64,000 nt of DNA from Campylorhamphus procurvoides (lineage: Eukaryota > Chordata > Aves > Passeriformes > Dendrocolaptidae): the NCBI GenBank assembly GCA_013396655.1, contig WBMV01000093.1, forward strand, positions 847,393 through 911,392. Direction: 5' to 3'. Both the position numbers and the translations under genes were made by a program. Under the pieces are notes generated by a model that was not told the DNA's origin, did no database searches, and saw only the letters and a program-made list of their open reading frames with translations. Positions 1-11,852 of the stretch are shown here, piece after piece (positions within the stretch are counted from its first letter, which is position 1; the number at the start of each line of letters is the position of its first letter).

Positions 1-910
1 GAGGCTGAAGGCTTATATGCTGTATTAACCCTAAAACATCAAACTCATCCTTTGAGAAGATTTGGGGTCTGGTAAATTGTTAGAAAAGATCTGCTTATGC
101 CTCATTTTAGTCTACAGACTGCTGCATCTTTTTGCTTTTACAGAAGCAGCTCAGTTTTGTTCCTCAGGCCACCAAAGAGTGGACACCAATTGTTAGGTTT
201 CTGGGGGAGGGGAGATTAATCCCCATGTGCTTAAGCACAAAATCCACCCCTCTGCAGTCTCTGCTTTCCTTTTCCCCAGCCCCTGCCCTACCCACCACAC
301 CAGGACACCCTTTACAAAGACAAGCCTTCAGCCTTAAGGTCCCTCTCAAAATCTCCACTGGCAACTGCAACTCCTAGAAAAAAAGTCACCTGAGGATCTG
401 TTAAACAAAGAACCACCACTGAAAACTTTCACCTAATTTTCCAGAGTTTTAGGGATGCCACCAGCCTTGTGCTCCCTCATTGTGGGGAGAATGTCGGGGA
501 GCTACACCAGGTCTCACATGGACACAGCACTGAAGGACCCCTGGTATGGTTTTCTCCTATCAATTTTGAAATCTGTAGTTTTATGCACTGCAAGTTTGAG
601 TTTTTAGACATGCTAAGTGCAGCCAGTTAAAGGAACTTGCTGGAGCTGAGCATTTCCAGGGGCAGAAGTGGGACACACCAGCCATGACACTGAAACAGAG
701 ATGCTCATGCACTGAGAAAACTTGCCCCAGCTCTTCCTTCAAGAATCAGGACAACAGGACCACACACACCTTGCATGCCTTTGCTTTTCCACTTTCCTCC
801 TGCTTCTGCAGGAGGTGGGGAGATGTGCAAGTGCTGGCAAAGGCTGCCTGGTGTCAGAGGGTATGTGTGAAAACAGGAGTTCATGCAATACAGCTCTCTA
901 TTGGCAGATT

Positions 911-911
911 A

Positions 912-943
<32 letters not shown>
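911..943. repeat. (AAT)n microsatellite
   Basis: About ten uninterrupted AAT units are read directly from the sequence. Trinucleotide AT-rich runs like this are often polymorphic in length. No association with a CR1 tail is visible. Confidence 0.97.
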
Positions 944-2179
944 CCACTATTAATGAGCAGAAGAAGCATGTGGAGCCCTGGGAGACACATTAGCTGTTTG
1001 AACAAGCAGATATTCCTGTCCCTCCCTCCCTGTGTAATCAACATGTATTTATTTCTTTATTTAGCTCAACGCTCACCCTTTGAGGAGAAGATGAAAGTGT
1101 CAAGATGACCCTCTCCTTATCATGCCCCGCACAAGGGAGAGCTTTGAAGATATAATATGCAGAAACACAGGGCTCTCTGGTGACTTCTCCAGATTTAATT
1201 AGCCCAACCTTCTGTATGGATCCTGCCTCCCCCTCCAGACAGCCCTTCCTCCCTGCTCCCCAGCCTCAGACAAGCTTCTGGATTCGTGGGCAAAGCAGCA
1301 GCTGCTCAGGCGCTCCATTTAATTCAGAGCTTGGCTTTCCAGGATGAGCTAAAAAAAATGCCACCCCAAAGATGGAGCTGCTTTTAGCATTATACACGAG
1401 CTGCAACTGCCAAGGCAAGTTTATCTTGGAGCCAATGTGAGCTCTCTTGCTCCAAGTTAAATATTTCCATTTAAAAAGTAGAATGAACTATACTGTTGGA
1501 CTTCCAATTGCTTCCTGAAATATTAAGAAGGAATATCTTTAAACATTAATATTTTGTTACAGTGCTGAAGCCCTTCTAACGGAGGGTTATTTTTTAGAGC
1601 TGTGTATTTTTCTCTGCATAATGGGAGTCTCTGATCTGTGCCTGTACTCTGTGTTTCCAAAACTCACTGTACACCAGCAACAAAAACAATCAATAAAAAC
1701 CCTTCCCTTTTGTTTTCCCTGTTATTCTTGCTGGCAGCAGGCACATCCAAAGGACACCTGGGTTTAAGCCTTTGTGATAAGAGCACCATCATGTGCTACA
1801 TCCTCAGTGACCCCAAAGGGCTGCTGAGAGCCAGAGCCACGTCCTGCATCCACATCCATCGTGCCAGGAGGGCATGGGCGTGCTCCCATTGCCCATCCCA
1901 GATGGAGCAGCAGTGGGAGCTTGCAGCCAGCCAGGTCCTCCCTGAGCCCCAGCAGGTCAGGGCTGTGCCAGACCAGGCATCAGCCAGCCTGGGCATGGAC
2001 TCCCCAACCCAGAGCTACCACCTGACTATTCGAGTGTTTTAGGATGGGGCAAGACAGTTCCAAACCCTCTGACCCTCCTTTGCTCCACTGCTGTCCCATC
2101 CATCCTCCCTGACACCAGGGAAGCAGCTGTTGAAACAGCAGATCAGGAGAACAGATTTAATGCTGTTTTCATGGTAAGG

Positions 2180-2221
2180 AAGGGAAAAAAAAAATAAAAA
2201 GAGGAAAAAGAGAGAGAAAAA
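2180..2221. repeat. A/G-rich low-complexity tract
   Basis: Nearly pure purine run with A9, A5 and GA-repeat segments. It could be a decayed poly(A), but no element is recognisable directly upstream on either strand. Confidence 0.85.
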
Positions 2222-2919
2222 TGATGTTGCTTCCAGGCCATTTACATGTTCATTTCTCAAGAGAATGTGACACTTTATCCTTTTTCTCAAATTAACTTCT
2301 GTGTCACACGTGGAATAAAAAGAGACGATAGACGAGAACTGAAACACAGTGAAATAAAAGACTGGGAGCGGCATGCAAGGAGCATATGTTTGTGATTTAT
2401 AGGAGCCGGGGGAGGGACAGGAGTGCAGCCCTGCTATGTCAACCATTGTTCAGCAGCTTGGTATGTTGGCTTAATCTTACAAGGTCTCCCAGAGGTCCTT
2501 TTTTCCAGATTTTTTTCTCACCCCCCTTCAGGGCAAACAAAGTGCTTTCCTGAGCAGGCAGTTTGAGCTGCTTAACCATTCACATTCTCATTGGGAGAGC
2601 CCCCAAGGATGAAAGGCTCATCCTCACAAGGTCAACTCAAAGGGGGACATCAAAGGCAGTGGGGCAGCCCTGGGACACTCACTGGAGGCAGGAGCTGGTC
2701 CCTGCCCACAGGCTCAGCACAGGTTTGCACCAGAGGCACAGGCAGTAGCTGTGCAAAATGTAGCAGAAAAAAACTGAAGGAGGATCACAGAAAAGAGGGG
2801 TTTGTACGATGCACTAGGCAGGGTGAGGTCTGACACAGCCAACACCACGGCTGAGCTGAAGCCCTCGTTTCACACCAATGGCATCCACAGCTCCCATCCA
2901 AGCCCTAGGACCCATCCAG

Positions 2920-3320
2920 TGACAGGCTGAGAGAGTGAAGGTTGTTCCACCTGGAGAAGAGAAGGCTTTGGGAAGATCCTGTGGCACCTACCAGTTTGTA
3001 AAGGGGTACAGGGGAGGTGGAGAGGGACTTTGGACAAGGGCGTGGAGGACAGGACAAGGGGGAGTGGCATTAAATTGCCAGAGGGCAGGGTTAGATGGGA
3101 TATTGGAAAAAATTGTTGGCTGTGAAGGTGGCCAGACCTTGGCACAGGCTGGCCAGGGAATCTGTGGCTGCTCCATCCTTGGAAGTGTCCAAAGCCAGGT
3201 TGGACAGGGCTTGGAGCAACCTGATCTAGTGGAAGATGTCCCTGCCCGTGGCAGAGGGATGGAAGGAGATGATCTTGAAGGTCCCTTGCAACCCAAACCA
3301 TTCTGTGATGATCCTATGAA
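2920..3320 (+). mobile_element. CR1 LINE 3' fragment
   Basis: This is a 5'-truncated copy of the avian chicken-repeat-1 non-LTR retrotransposon. It reads in sense from the ORF2 C-terminal region (the CTGGAGAAGAGAAGGCTTTGGG block) through the TGGCTGCTCCATCCTTGGAAG and GGTCCCTTGCAACCCAAACC blocks to a degenerate TTCTGTGATGATCCTATGA tail. The position of the ORF2 stop reads CTGATCTAG, so the TAG is kept. Many substitutions and small indels relative to the other copies here suggest an old, inactive insertion. There is no promoter or intact ORF. Confidence 0.95.
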
Positions 3321-6300
3321 TTTTGCTGTCCTTGACTGGCTATGTGCCCCTATTGTACCTTTTTGAAGTACCCAATGGCCATTCCCCTTGATCTGCTGGC
3401 ACATTCTGGTCACAAACCTGCTTTCCAAAGTGTAATGCAAAATGAACCAAGTCCTGCTCTTTCACTATCACTGCAGTGGGCAGCCAAACCTCAGCCTGGA
3501 TGGTGGAGTCAAACCCTCAGTCCAGAGAGTTCTGGGAGTAATGAGTATTTATTGTTAATTAGTCTTGCAACTTAAAAACCAGAGGGTTTGTGGGGGCAGG
3601 GGCTGGAGTGGGACATGGAAGAAAGAGAGCAGAATGAGAGAGCTTTTCTCTGTGAGATCTGACTCCTGGCTGGTTTAAGCACTGACCTCCACATGTGTGC
3701 TATGGGGAAGTGCAGCCGGCTTCTCTGGGTCACATATGGTTTGGGTTTAGGATTTTCTGGAGGCTTTGTGGGTTTTTTTATTACTTTATATGCTTGTGCC
3801 CTCAGAAAGCAAAATTCACCCCCCTGCCTTCACGCTTCCCTTCTGCAGCAGCAGAGAATTCGTGTTAAAGCTCACACCTCCAGCTTCATCGTAAGCTTCA
3901 TAAACTATAATACCCACTTCTACTCCATTCCCATTCCCATTTCTGGTCAAGATGGCTCTGAAAAAGCACAAAGTCTGAGACAGCAGGAACCCACCTCTCT
4001 CTCAGGCTTCCCCATCCCTAGCTGAATGCAGTACTCTGGCTGTGTTTAGGATGTGTGCACATCCAGCCCCAAACCGTGTGGGCTGGACACCCATCCCCAT
4101 GGCCTGGTGCTGAAGGGCCCCAGTGCAGGAAACCTGTGCAGGAGGGGACAGCCTCGAGCTGCTGTGGGTTGACACTCAGGGCAGGACACCCTCAGGCACA
4201 ACAGGCAGCTGGGAATAATTTGTCTGTCTAGGATTGCAATTAAACCTCAAAGGCAGAAGTATTTAAGTGCTTTGGTTCAGGGCTTTGTGGTTTCTGGGTG
4301 TGCAGCTGAAGGGAACTTTGACCTTGGTGTTTTGGAGGTGCACCCAAGGAGGGAAAGGGATATCAGTGTTCCTTCAGAGAGATCTGAGACATACACATCA
4401 TTGCAGCATGGGATTTATTTATCTTTGAGTGTCCACAGCACATTCTGCTCTATCAGAGTTCATCACTGATCACCCATAAGTACCTGAGGGCGTGTGGGTG
4501 TTCCCAGGACATGAGCCCCCCCATGTAAACTGGACAAGAGGACTCACATCCCACACTACCTGTCCTCCCCAGCACTGCTGAGGCTGCAGGACAGCCCCGG
4601 CAGGGGATCCCACTCTACAGGACCTCTTTGTCAACTTTAGCCCCAGCCTTTAGTCCACCAACATAAGAGAAAAGCAAAATACTATTACTTGTAGTATCCG
4701 AGCTAAAGAAATTTGAGGAGAACTTCCATTTTGAAGAAGAAAATGTACTTTCCACAACAATAGCGTTTTTCTAGTTTGACATTTCAGCTCTTGTTTTTTG
4801 CAAAGGCTTGAAAGAAAGAAGCCAGAGGAAAAGAAAAGCTCTCCTTGCCAGCTTCCAGCAAAATTTATACCGAGGACCCTTGCCTTTGCCACCAGCAGTA
4901 TGTAGATTAAACCATGTATGTGCTCTCAGCAACAGGGCTCACAGTGCAGAACATTGGGCACGTCTCCCAGTGGCCCCAGTTGGGCTGTCCACACATCCAG
5001 GAGAGGACACGGGACAGGCTGTATCTCTGCCCTGACACTGATGCTCTCCCCACACTTGGGGCCTGCGCTGCTTCAATCACACCAGTCTGGAAAAAAGCCC
5101 AAACCCTACCCAAGGAAATCACAGCTCTTCTGGTTAAAAGGAGCCACAAAATATTTTCTCCAGATCAATTTCAACTCCTAATCAAAGACAGCTACAAAGG
5201 TAAACTCTGAGTTTAAACCAGACCTTAAATCCACAAAACACTGTTCAGCTGGACAGCATTGTAAGAGTGGAAAGTGTTAGAGGAGCTGGCAAACAGACGG
5301 CTGTGGTTTGTGTCTGCCCCAGGCCAGCGAGTTCCACCCCACCCATATGGGGCAGAGGGCTTTCTGCATCTTCACCTGCTAAAAATATCCAAGGCTGGAA
5401 GTTAAAAGAAATGAAATATTTAGCAGTTGCATAAAGGCACCTTGGGATGAAAGTGCTATGGATACAAAGCTGTCATCTTATCCCTTCATCATCATATTTT
5501 TTATGTAGCAGACATGTGTCTTGTTGGCAAGGCAACTTCTCTGTTTTAAACCAGCCTCATAAATCTCATTATTATGCCTTTTCTAAATCATCAATGCAAA
5601 AAACCAGGAGCAGGCACCCACTGGACATCACTCCAGGTCCCTTAGGGCTCTTCTCACCCAAGGCTCTCAGCTGGATCCTTCCCACTGAGGTGTCTCCTGA
5701 TGCCTCCCGAGTTCCCGACAGCAGGACTGACACATCCACCTGGCCTCACTAGAAAGGCTCCTGCTGATTTGAAACATGCATTGGGTTCTGGCCAAAGTTT
5801 TCTTCCCCCACTATAAACACAACAAAGCAAACTCATTCTTCAGGTTGTGGCCCCAGAGAGTTCTAACCTGGCAAACTCATCTGGGCCCAACGCCAGTTGG
5901 GGTAGACTGGGTGGACAAACAGGAGCTGTGTTTTGGAAAACTGCTCGAGTTTAGACCAGCCCTTGCACATGCAATGCAATGGCCACCTCTCTGGATGTGC
6001 CACCAGAAGCTCTGTTCTTTGGGAAAGAAGGGTGGGCTGGACATCATGGGCTCAGGTTTTTAACTGAGATGCTTTGGTTACCTCGAGGCAGAATTAAAGG
6101 AAACTGAACTGGTTCCCTTAAAGCAGAGCAGAGCTGTGGGAAATATTTACAGTTAGGATATTTTTTTTTTTTAATGCACAGGGTTGTATTTCTGGGGAAT
6201 CTTTAATTCCAACTGATTAAATAATGATCCCCTGTAGTGATTTACCCTTTCAAAGACCCACTCAAGGAGTAATTCAGCATGCTGGCAGAACAACAGGCTC

Positions 6301-9300
6301 ACTGCACACCTCACATGAGCATGCAGGACTCTGACACACTCTCACAGGGGCAATGCCTCCCTCTTCAATAGCACAACCAATTTAATTTAGTGTTGCCTTT
6401 GCTGTCCCCATATACACTTCCCTCTTTCAAGCATGCTGCCTCCATCACATGTGGTGGCATCTGGCCCACAGCTGCTTCTCAGGGGGTCCCATCAGCCTCT
6501 GCAGCAGAGATAGACCGAATTTTCCTGTTAGCAGAGTCCATGGGAGCCTCTATCAGCCTTGTCCAAGTGTTGGAAGGGAGGGATGGAGATGGCTGGAGTC
6601 CACTCTGCACCCCATGGGTGTTCTGGTCTGCCTGTCTGCCTACCTGTGCAGGTGCCTCCCAAATCAACACAGACTGCTGAGCTAAGAATGGCATCTTCAC
6701 ACCAGATACAGGTTTGCCAGAGATCTGTTTCTGAAAGGGACCTCAGGCTCCTCTTCCTGAAGCTCGCTTGCCACACATTGGTGAAAACAGTCCAGAAATA
6801 AGGATCTGAGGGGCTAGGAAGAGGTGCATTTGTTTGAATGTAAATACTCTTTCCACCCCGGCTCTGCTGGGAGAAGGCATTTCCATTGGTGAGAGAGGCA
6901 GTGCTGCCTGGAGGCAAAGGAGATTGCTCGACTTGGACCCAATGCACTGGGTTTGCTCTTCAGGGCAGCTCTTCCACCTCTCTTTTTGTCCTCACTGGTC
7001 ACTGAGGCTAAAGGGAAATAAAAATGGTGCTGTACTTTGGTTCCTGCCCTGCAGCCTCCCCCAAGCCCCTGGGAGGCAGAGGGCAGGGACACTCTGTTCT
7101 AAGCTCTGAGTTTTCCCCTGCCCATCCCAAGTCTTTCTTCAGAGGCACCAGCAGGGCTGAAGGGCCGTGATTCCCCTTTGCTGGTGAAAGCAGTTTTTCC
7201 AGTCCATGATACCAAGCTTGATTGGCAAAGGGCACTTATGTACTTGTGCCAAGGGTCTTGTGTGCCCTCACTCCCAGCACACCTCAGTGACACACCTGCC
7301 TGATGCCTGTGGGTTTAGGAGGCATGTGTGGGGCCTGGCCATCAGCAGAACTCCTGAAAGGAGTTTTTTGGAGGCCATATATGCAGTTAAACTAAATCCG
7401 GCTCCCTCCCAGTCAGCAGCAGACACCAAGCCCCCACAAATGGCTTTTTGGAAGTTATCTTCCCCCATTTATCCAGTGTTGCAGGATTTAGCAGGTCATG
7501 GGAGGTCACAGCCACTTTTGGGGACACTCCCTGGGAGACAACAGTGGGTTTACTGTTTTCCTCACCAGTTTCATGTGGCTGGGAGTGAAGTCAGTTGTTT
7601 TCTACCACTGCCACAGGTAGGATGTGGCTTTTGGGAGCTCTTACCACGTCTGCAGTAGCAACATCCAGAGCTTCACCCAGTGGTACAGGAATGCTCAAAT
7701 CAAGGTGTTTTTGCACAAGCAGCCCCAGAATTCTGACAGGCATGCTGCTGAAAACCCTTCACGTGGCAAACCTCCAACTCCTCCTCCCCAAGTTTCCCCC
7801 TTGCCTCAGCCCAAGAGCATCCCTTGCTGATTTATGCTGGGCATAAACATACCTGGCAGCACTCATCAGTGGGTGGACAGATTTCCACCAGTAACCATGT
7901 GCCTCTGCCCAATTAGTGCCCCGTGGGGAGGGAGCACCAGCCCCCACAGCCACAGACCCAGGCTACATAATGCATCACACCTTGCCTGCTTCTGCTGTCG
8001 TGGGTTAGCTGAACCCAATGAATATTTCAATAGGCTCTGCATGCCCAGGATACTATTAATTTTGGAGTCCCTATAATCCAATTCCTTTTCCTCCAAGTGG
8101 GTGGTGATTATTAATTTCACAAGCTATGCTTCCACTAGCTTCCTCCTAGTCCCTTGTGGCTAAGGGATATTAATCCACATTCATCCTGTCATTCAGCAGC
8201 CCAGGAGACTGGTGTGAATAGTATTATTATTAATACCACTGCTTCACACATGGTTATAGCAACTTAAAGGCATACAGGTGGGTTGCAAAGGTCATTTACA
8301 CAATAGCACCTCAATGCGGATGCTCAGACAAATAAAACAGGGCCCAGTTAGTGCTTTTAGTAGATGTTTCTCCAGGTTCTGGACCTACTGATGCTGGTCC
8401 TGCCTTGCCAGGACAGAGACCTGTGAAGGTCCAAATGCAGGTGATGAGCTGCAGCCTTGTCCCAGCCATTCCTGGCAACAAGGAAGGAGCAAATACTTTT
8501 GTCCTTCTGAGGAAATTGGGGGAAAAAATAAGTTATAAAATCCAAACATGATCTCTCTACTTAAATAAAGTGCCATAAGGCTCTGGAATGTAATCACTTT
8601 TGACACCTCAACCTTATTGTCAAATTTACTTGAAATTAAGCAATTCATTTGTGTTCTGCTGGAAAGGCAGAGGGTGGAAGAAGGCAGCTGTTGTATTTCT
8701 TTGCAGCACAAAAACAGTCTTTTCCAGGAAGCTAGGTTTACTCAGGCAGGCGAGACACATTTCAATCAAATATCTCATGGAAGGGTTTGACAACATGTCA
8801 TGATTCCCTTCAACGTCGGGCACTAAATGGCAGAGAGACAAGCAGAGAGAGGAAAGCCAAGAAATGCAGCATTAAATAATAAACAGCCCTCGAGGTCTCC
8901 CACTCGCTAAGGAAGGTCAGGGCATCCACCAGCTGACAGAGGAAGGAAGGGGCAGGGTGTGAGGCAGAGGAACCTCCATGGATAACAGGCTAAACATGTG
9001 GAATATCCCCATCTGTGCTGGCAGCCAGAGTTCACACACCCTGAGTGCTGGGCACTGGCAGGGTCACTCTGGGGGCTCCTGAGGGGCAGAGCATCCCCAC
9101 AGCTTCAAAACCTCTGGAATCACCCTGTTCCTCTCTCTCAGCCAGCACTGTACATGGTGTTTGACACCAAAACAAATGTAAGTGCAAGTGAGAGCCAGCC
9201 TGAGCTTGTCACGTTTGCACAGGGGTGCACAATGCAAAGAGGCCCCTTTGCAAGATGATGAAGGCCACAGCATCTGAAACCAGAGTGAGTTTGTTTTGCT

Positions 9301-9742
9301 GCTTTCACTTTTGGCAGCTCAGATAGGCTGGAGGCTTCACGGATGTAACTACTTACCCAGTTTTTCCTCCTAGAAGAATGTAGCCTTCCCAAACTGTCAG
9401 CACTTTAGCCAGCACAGCCCCAGCAAATGCACCAGCACAATCACAAAAGCAGAGGAGGGAAAGATTACTCCCACACAGAACTTGTCCTGAAACATTGCAG
9501 ACAAGAAGTCAAATCCCAGACCTGCTGAGTCCCACTCTGGGTGGCAAATTCTTGGTTTTCCAGATGTTACACAGCACAGGCTGCCAGACACCCCAAAGTC
9601 CCAACCCTACAGCCCTTGCATGCACAGGGTGACTTGGCATGGAGCAGAGACCCAGCTGGGATACATCAGCCCTGATGTAGGATGCAGGCAGCCCTCAGTG
9701 TGGGAGGAGGGGAGCATATCAGCCCCTCATTTACCCTCCCAA
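3321..9742. other. Unique noncoding sequence, no gene seen
   Basis: About 6.4 kb without a recognisable transposon, RNA gene or exon. Frames of up to about 150 codons occur on both strands and overlap each other with no sign of a conserved domain, so they are treated as chance. A short ATTATTATTAAT run lies near 8222. Nothing else stands out. Confidence 0.55.
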
Positions 9743-9918
9743 AGAATCATAGAAAGATTTGGGTTGGAAGGGACCTTTAAAGTTCATCTAGTCCAACACC
9801 CCTGCAGTGAGCAGGGATTTCTTCAACTAGACCAAATTGTTCAGACACCCATCCATCCCGACCTTGGATGTGTCCAGAGATGGGGCATCCACCACATCTC
9901 TGAGCAACCTGTTCCACA
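9743..9918 (-). mobile_element. CR1 LINE 3' fragment
   Basis: The plus strand reads AGAATCATAGAAAGATTTGG followed by TTGGAAGGGACCTTTAAAG and a block matching the CR1 terminus in reverse, so the element lies on the minus strand. It covers the 3' UTR and the end of ORF2 and stops at the GAGCAACCTGTTCCAC block. The sequence around the usual CCTTGCCATGGGCAGGGA block is altered, which suggests a different subfamily from most copies in the window. Confidence 0.92.
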
Positions 9919-10350
9919 AATAATAAACAAACAAGTACTCACTGTTGCCAGTAGCCTCCTGGTAGATGTTTACTGAAAGCCATCCCCTTCCCAGCTATTC
10001 CTACCAACATAGTGAACTCCAGGCTTCTGGTCTCAGCCTTTTCCTCCATCCCTGCCTGCAGAGCCCAGACAATCAACAATTAACTAGCTCCTGCTGGTTT
10101 TAAGTGTTTCCTTGGTTCCTGATAAAGACCCCATCACCTGAGGACTGGAGGTTCACATGAGTTGCCACAGTTGAGCTGGAGCCAAACAGCTCCTCTTCAG
10201 CAGGAAAGCTCTGCAAGATAGTTAAACACAGCACAAAAGTTTAGCACCCACTCTCTGTTGGTGGTACAAGGGGAGCTTTGGCTCTGTGGCCTCCAGATGT
10301 AGCCCTTGACCTGGACCCTGCTTACACCCTAAAAATTTCCAGATCATCCT

Positions 10351-10893
10351 AGAATCATAGAAGAACAGAATCACAGAATGGTTTGGGTTGGAAGGAAGTT
10401 TAAAGCTCATCTAGTTCCAGGCCTATGCCATGGGCAGGAACACTTTCCACTAGACCAGGTTGCTCCAAGCCCTGTCCAACCTGGCCTTGAGCACTTCCAG
10501 GGGTGGGGCAGCCACAGCTTCTCTGGACAAACAGTGCCTGGGCCTCCCCACCCTCACACGGAACAATTTCTTCTCAATATCCCATCTAACCCTGTCCTCT
10601 GTCAGTGTGAAGCCATTCTGCCTTGTCCTGTCACTCCATGCCCTGGTCCAAAATCCCTCCCCAGCTCTCTTGGAGCCCCTTCGGGCACTGGAAGGGGCTC
10701 TCACGTCTCCCCAGAGCTTTCCCTTCTCCAGGTGAACACCCCCAGCTCCCTCAACCTGTCCCTATAGCAGAAGTACTCCAGCCCTCCGATCATCTTGGTG
10801 GCCTCTTCTGGACTCGCTCTGACAGGTCTCTGTCCTTCCTGTGCTGGGACTCTAAAGCTGGATGCAGCACTCCAGTGGGTCTCATGGGAGGGA
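10351..10893 (-). mobile_element. CR1 LINE 3' fragment, one of the longest copies
   Basis: In reverse complement this runs from about the ORF2 C-terminal third through the 3' UTR to a tail that reads AGAATCATAG and then AGAATCACAGAATGG on the plus strand. All landmark blocks are present in order: the 3' terminus, the ATGGGCAGGAACACTTTCCA block, the GGGTGGGGCAGCCACAGCTT block, the CTTGTCCTGTCACTCC block and the CTCCAGCCCTCCGATCATCT block. It is truncated at the 5' end near 10890, as is usual for CR1. Confidence 0.97.
10450..10888 (-). pseudogene. CR1 ORF2 C-terminal remnant, frameshifted
   Basis: Two minus-strand frames (within 10701-10888 and 10450-10704) together read like the C-terminal tail of the CR1 ORF2 protein, whose endonuclease and reverse transcriptase domains lie further upstream and are absent here. 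The upstream piece contains EEATKMIGGLEYF and DRLRELGVF. The downstream piece ends LKARLDRAWSNLV at a TAG stop. The two pieces are in different frames, so at least one frameshift has occurred. Recognition rests on the recurring family pattern and on agreement with the other copies in this window. It is nonfunctional. Confidence 0.8.
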
Positions 10894-11314
10894 AGTAACA
10901 ATACCGTGCCAAGCAACAATCTCATTAACCTCATTAACTCAAGTGAGATTGGGTTCTCTGTCCCCCTGGGAGCTCCTGCTCCAGGAAGATGTGCTTCACT
11001 GAAGCCACTACAAGGTGTTCAGACCTTCTCCATTCTCCAGAGTCTGGAGAAGAGCTGTGTCCTGGGCTGTCACCTCACAGGAGCATCTGAACTCACCATT
11101 TAAGCTGTGGGAGGCACGCTGTCCCCCCATACCATCAGTTTGACAAATGGAGCTAATCTGGATGACTCTATTGATGATATTAGTGTTTTGCATACCGTGC
11201 CCTGCCCTAAATGAGCTTAATTACAATTCTTGCATGTTGCAAATTAATGGTAGGTGGAGAAAGGAAAACGATTAATGTCTGTATCTGTGCTGCTGCAGAG
11301 CAATGGGCAGACTC

Positions 11315-11440
11315 TGAGCAGGTTGGATGGGGCTTGGAGCAACCTGGTCTGGTGGAAGGTGTCCCTGCCCATGGCAGGGGGTTGGAATGAAGGGGCCTTT
11401 GATGTCCCTTCCAACCCAAACCATTCTATGATTCCATGGC
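11315..11440 (+). mobile_element. CR1 LINE 3' terminal fragment
   Basis: A short sense-strand copy of the last ~125 bp of CR1: GGTTGGATGGGGCTTGGAGC, then a near-intact ATGGCAGGGGGTTGGAATGA block, then CCCTTCCAACCCAAACCATT and a short ATTCTATGATTCCATGG tail. The ORF2 stop position reads GGTCTGG instead of GGTCTAG. It is heavily 5' truncated. Confidence 0.93.
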
Positions 11441-11714
11441 TCCTCCACTTCAGTCCTACCAGAACGGTCTCCTCCCCTGCACCCACTCCTGCGAACACAG
11501 GCACGTGGCAGGGCCCTGCCAGACAGGCTGCTGTGTCTCTCAGCAAGTACTAGAACCAATTACATGTGTGTAAGTACATTGCAAATTCTTTACAGCTTCA
11601 GAGAATCAATTTTTCATACAGCAGAAATAAGAGCTCAGTGCACTGACAATAATGCTTCAAACCTTTCAGCACTTTTCAGTGAGCGGTACTCACTCTGGGT
11701 TTTCCACAGCAGCC

Positions 11715-11852
11715 CACAACAAGCTGCCAGGGCTCAAGAAGTGTTTGAACAATGCTCTCAGGTGCATGGTATGATTTTTGGGGTTGTCTTGTGCAGGGCA
11801 AGGTGATCCTCATGGACCCCTTCCAACTCAGGGTATTCTATGACTCTGTGGT
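11715..11852 (+). mobile_element. CR1 LINE 3' fragment of a divergent subfamily
   Basis: The tail CCCTTCCAACTCAGGGTATT and CTATGACTCTGTGG marks a CR1 subfamily whose 3' UTR differs from the common copies here. The body contains AAGCTGCCAGGGCTCAAGAA and a GTGCAGGGCAAGGTGATCCT block typical of that subfamily. It lies only about 270 bp downstream of another plus-strand CR1 end but belongs to a different subfamily, so the two are separate insertions. Confidence 0.85.

Larger units (their letters stand above)
1..2919. other. Unique noncoding sequence, no gene seen
   Basis: No CR1 copy and no credible exon were recognised here. Open frames are short and overlap on both strands, as expected by chance. 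The stretch contains an (AAT)n microsatellite near 911 and an A/G-rich tract near 2180. The part from about 1130 to 1600 is AT-rich and repeat-poor and holds a TTAATTA homeodomain-type core at 1195-1201. That motif is common by chance and is not proof of a regulatory element. Confidence 0.6.
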
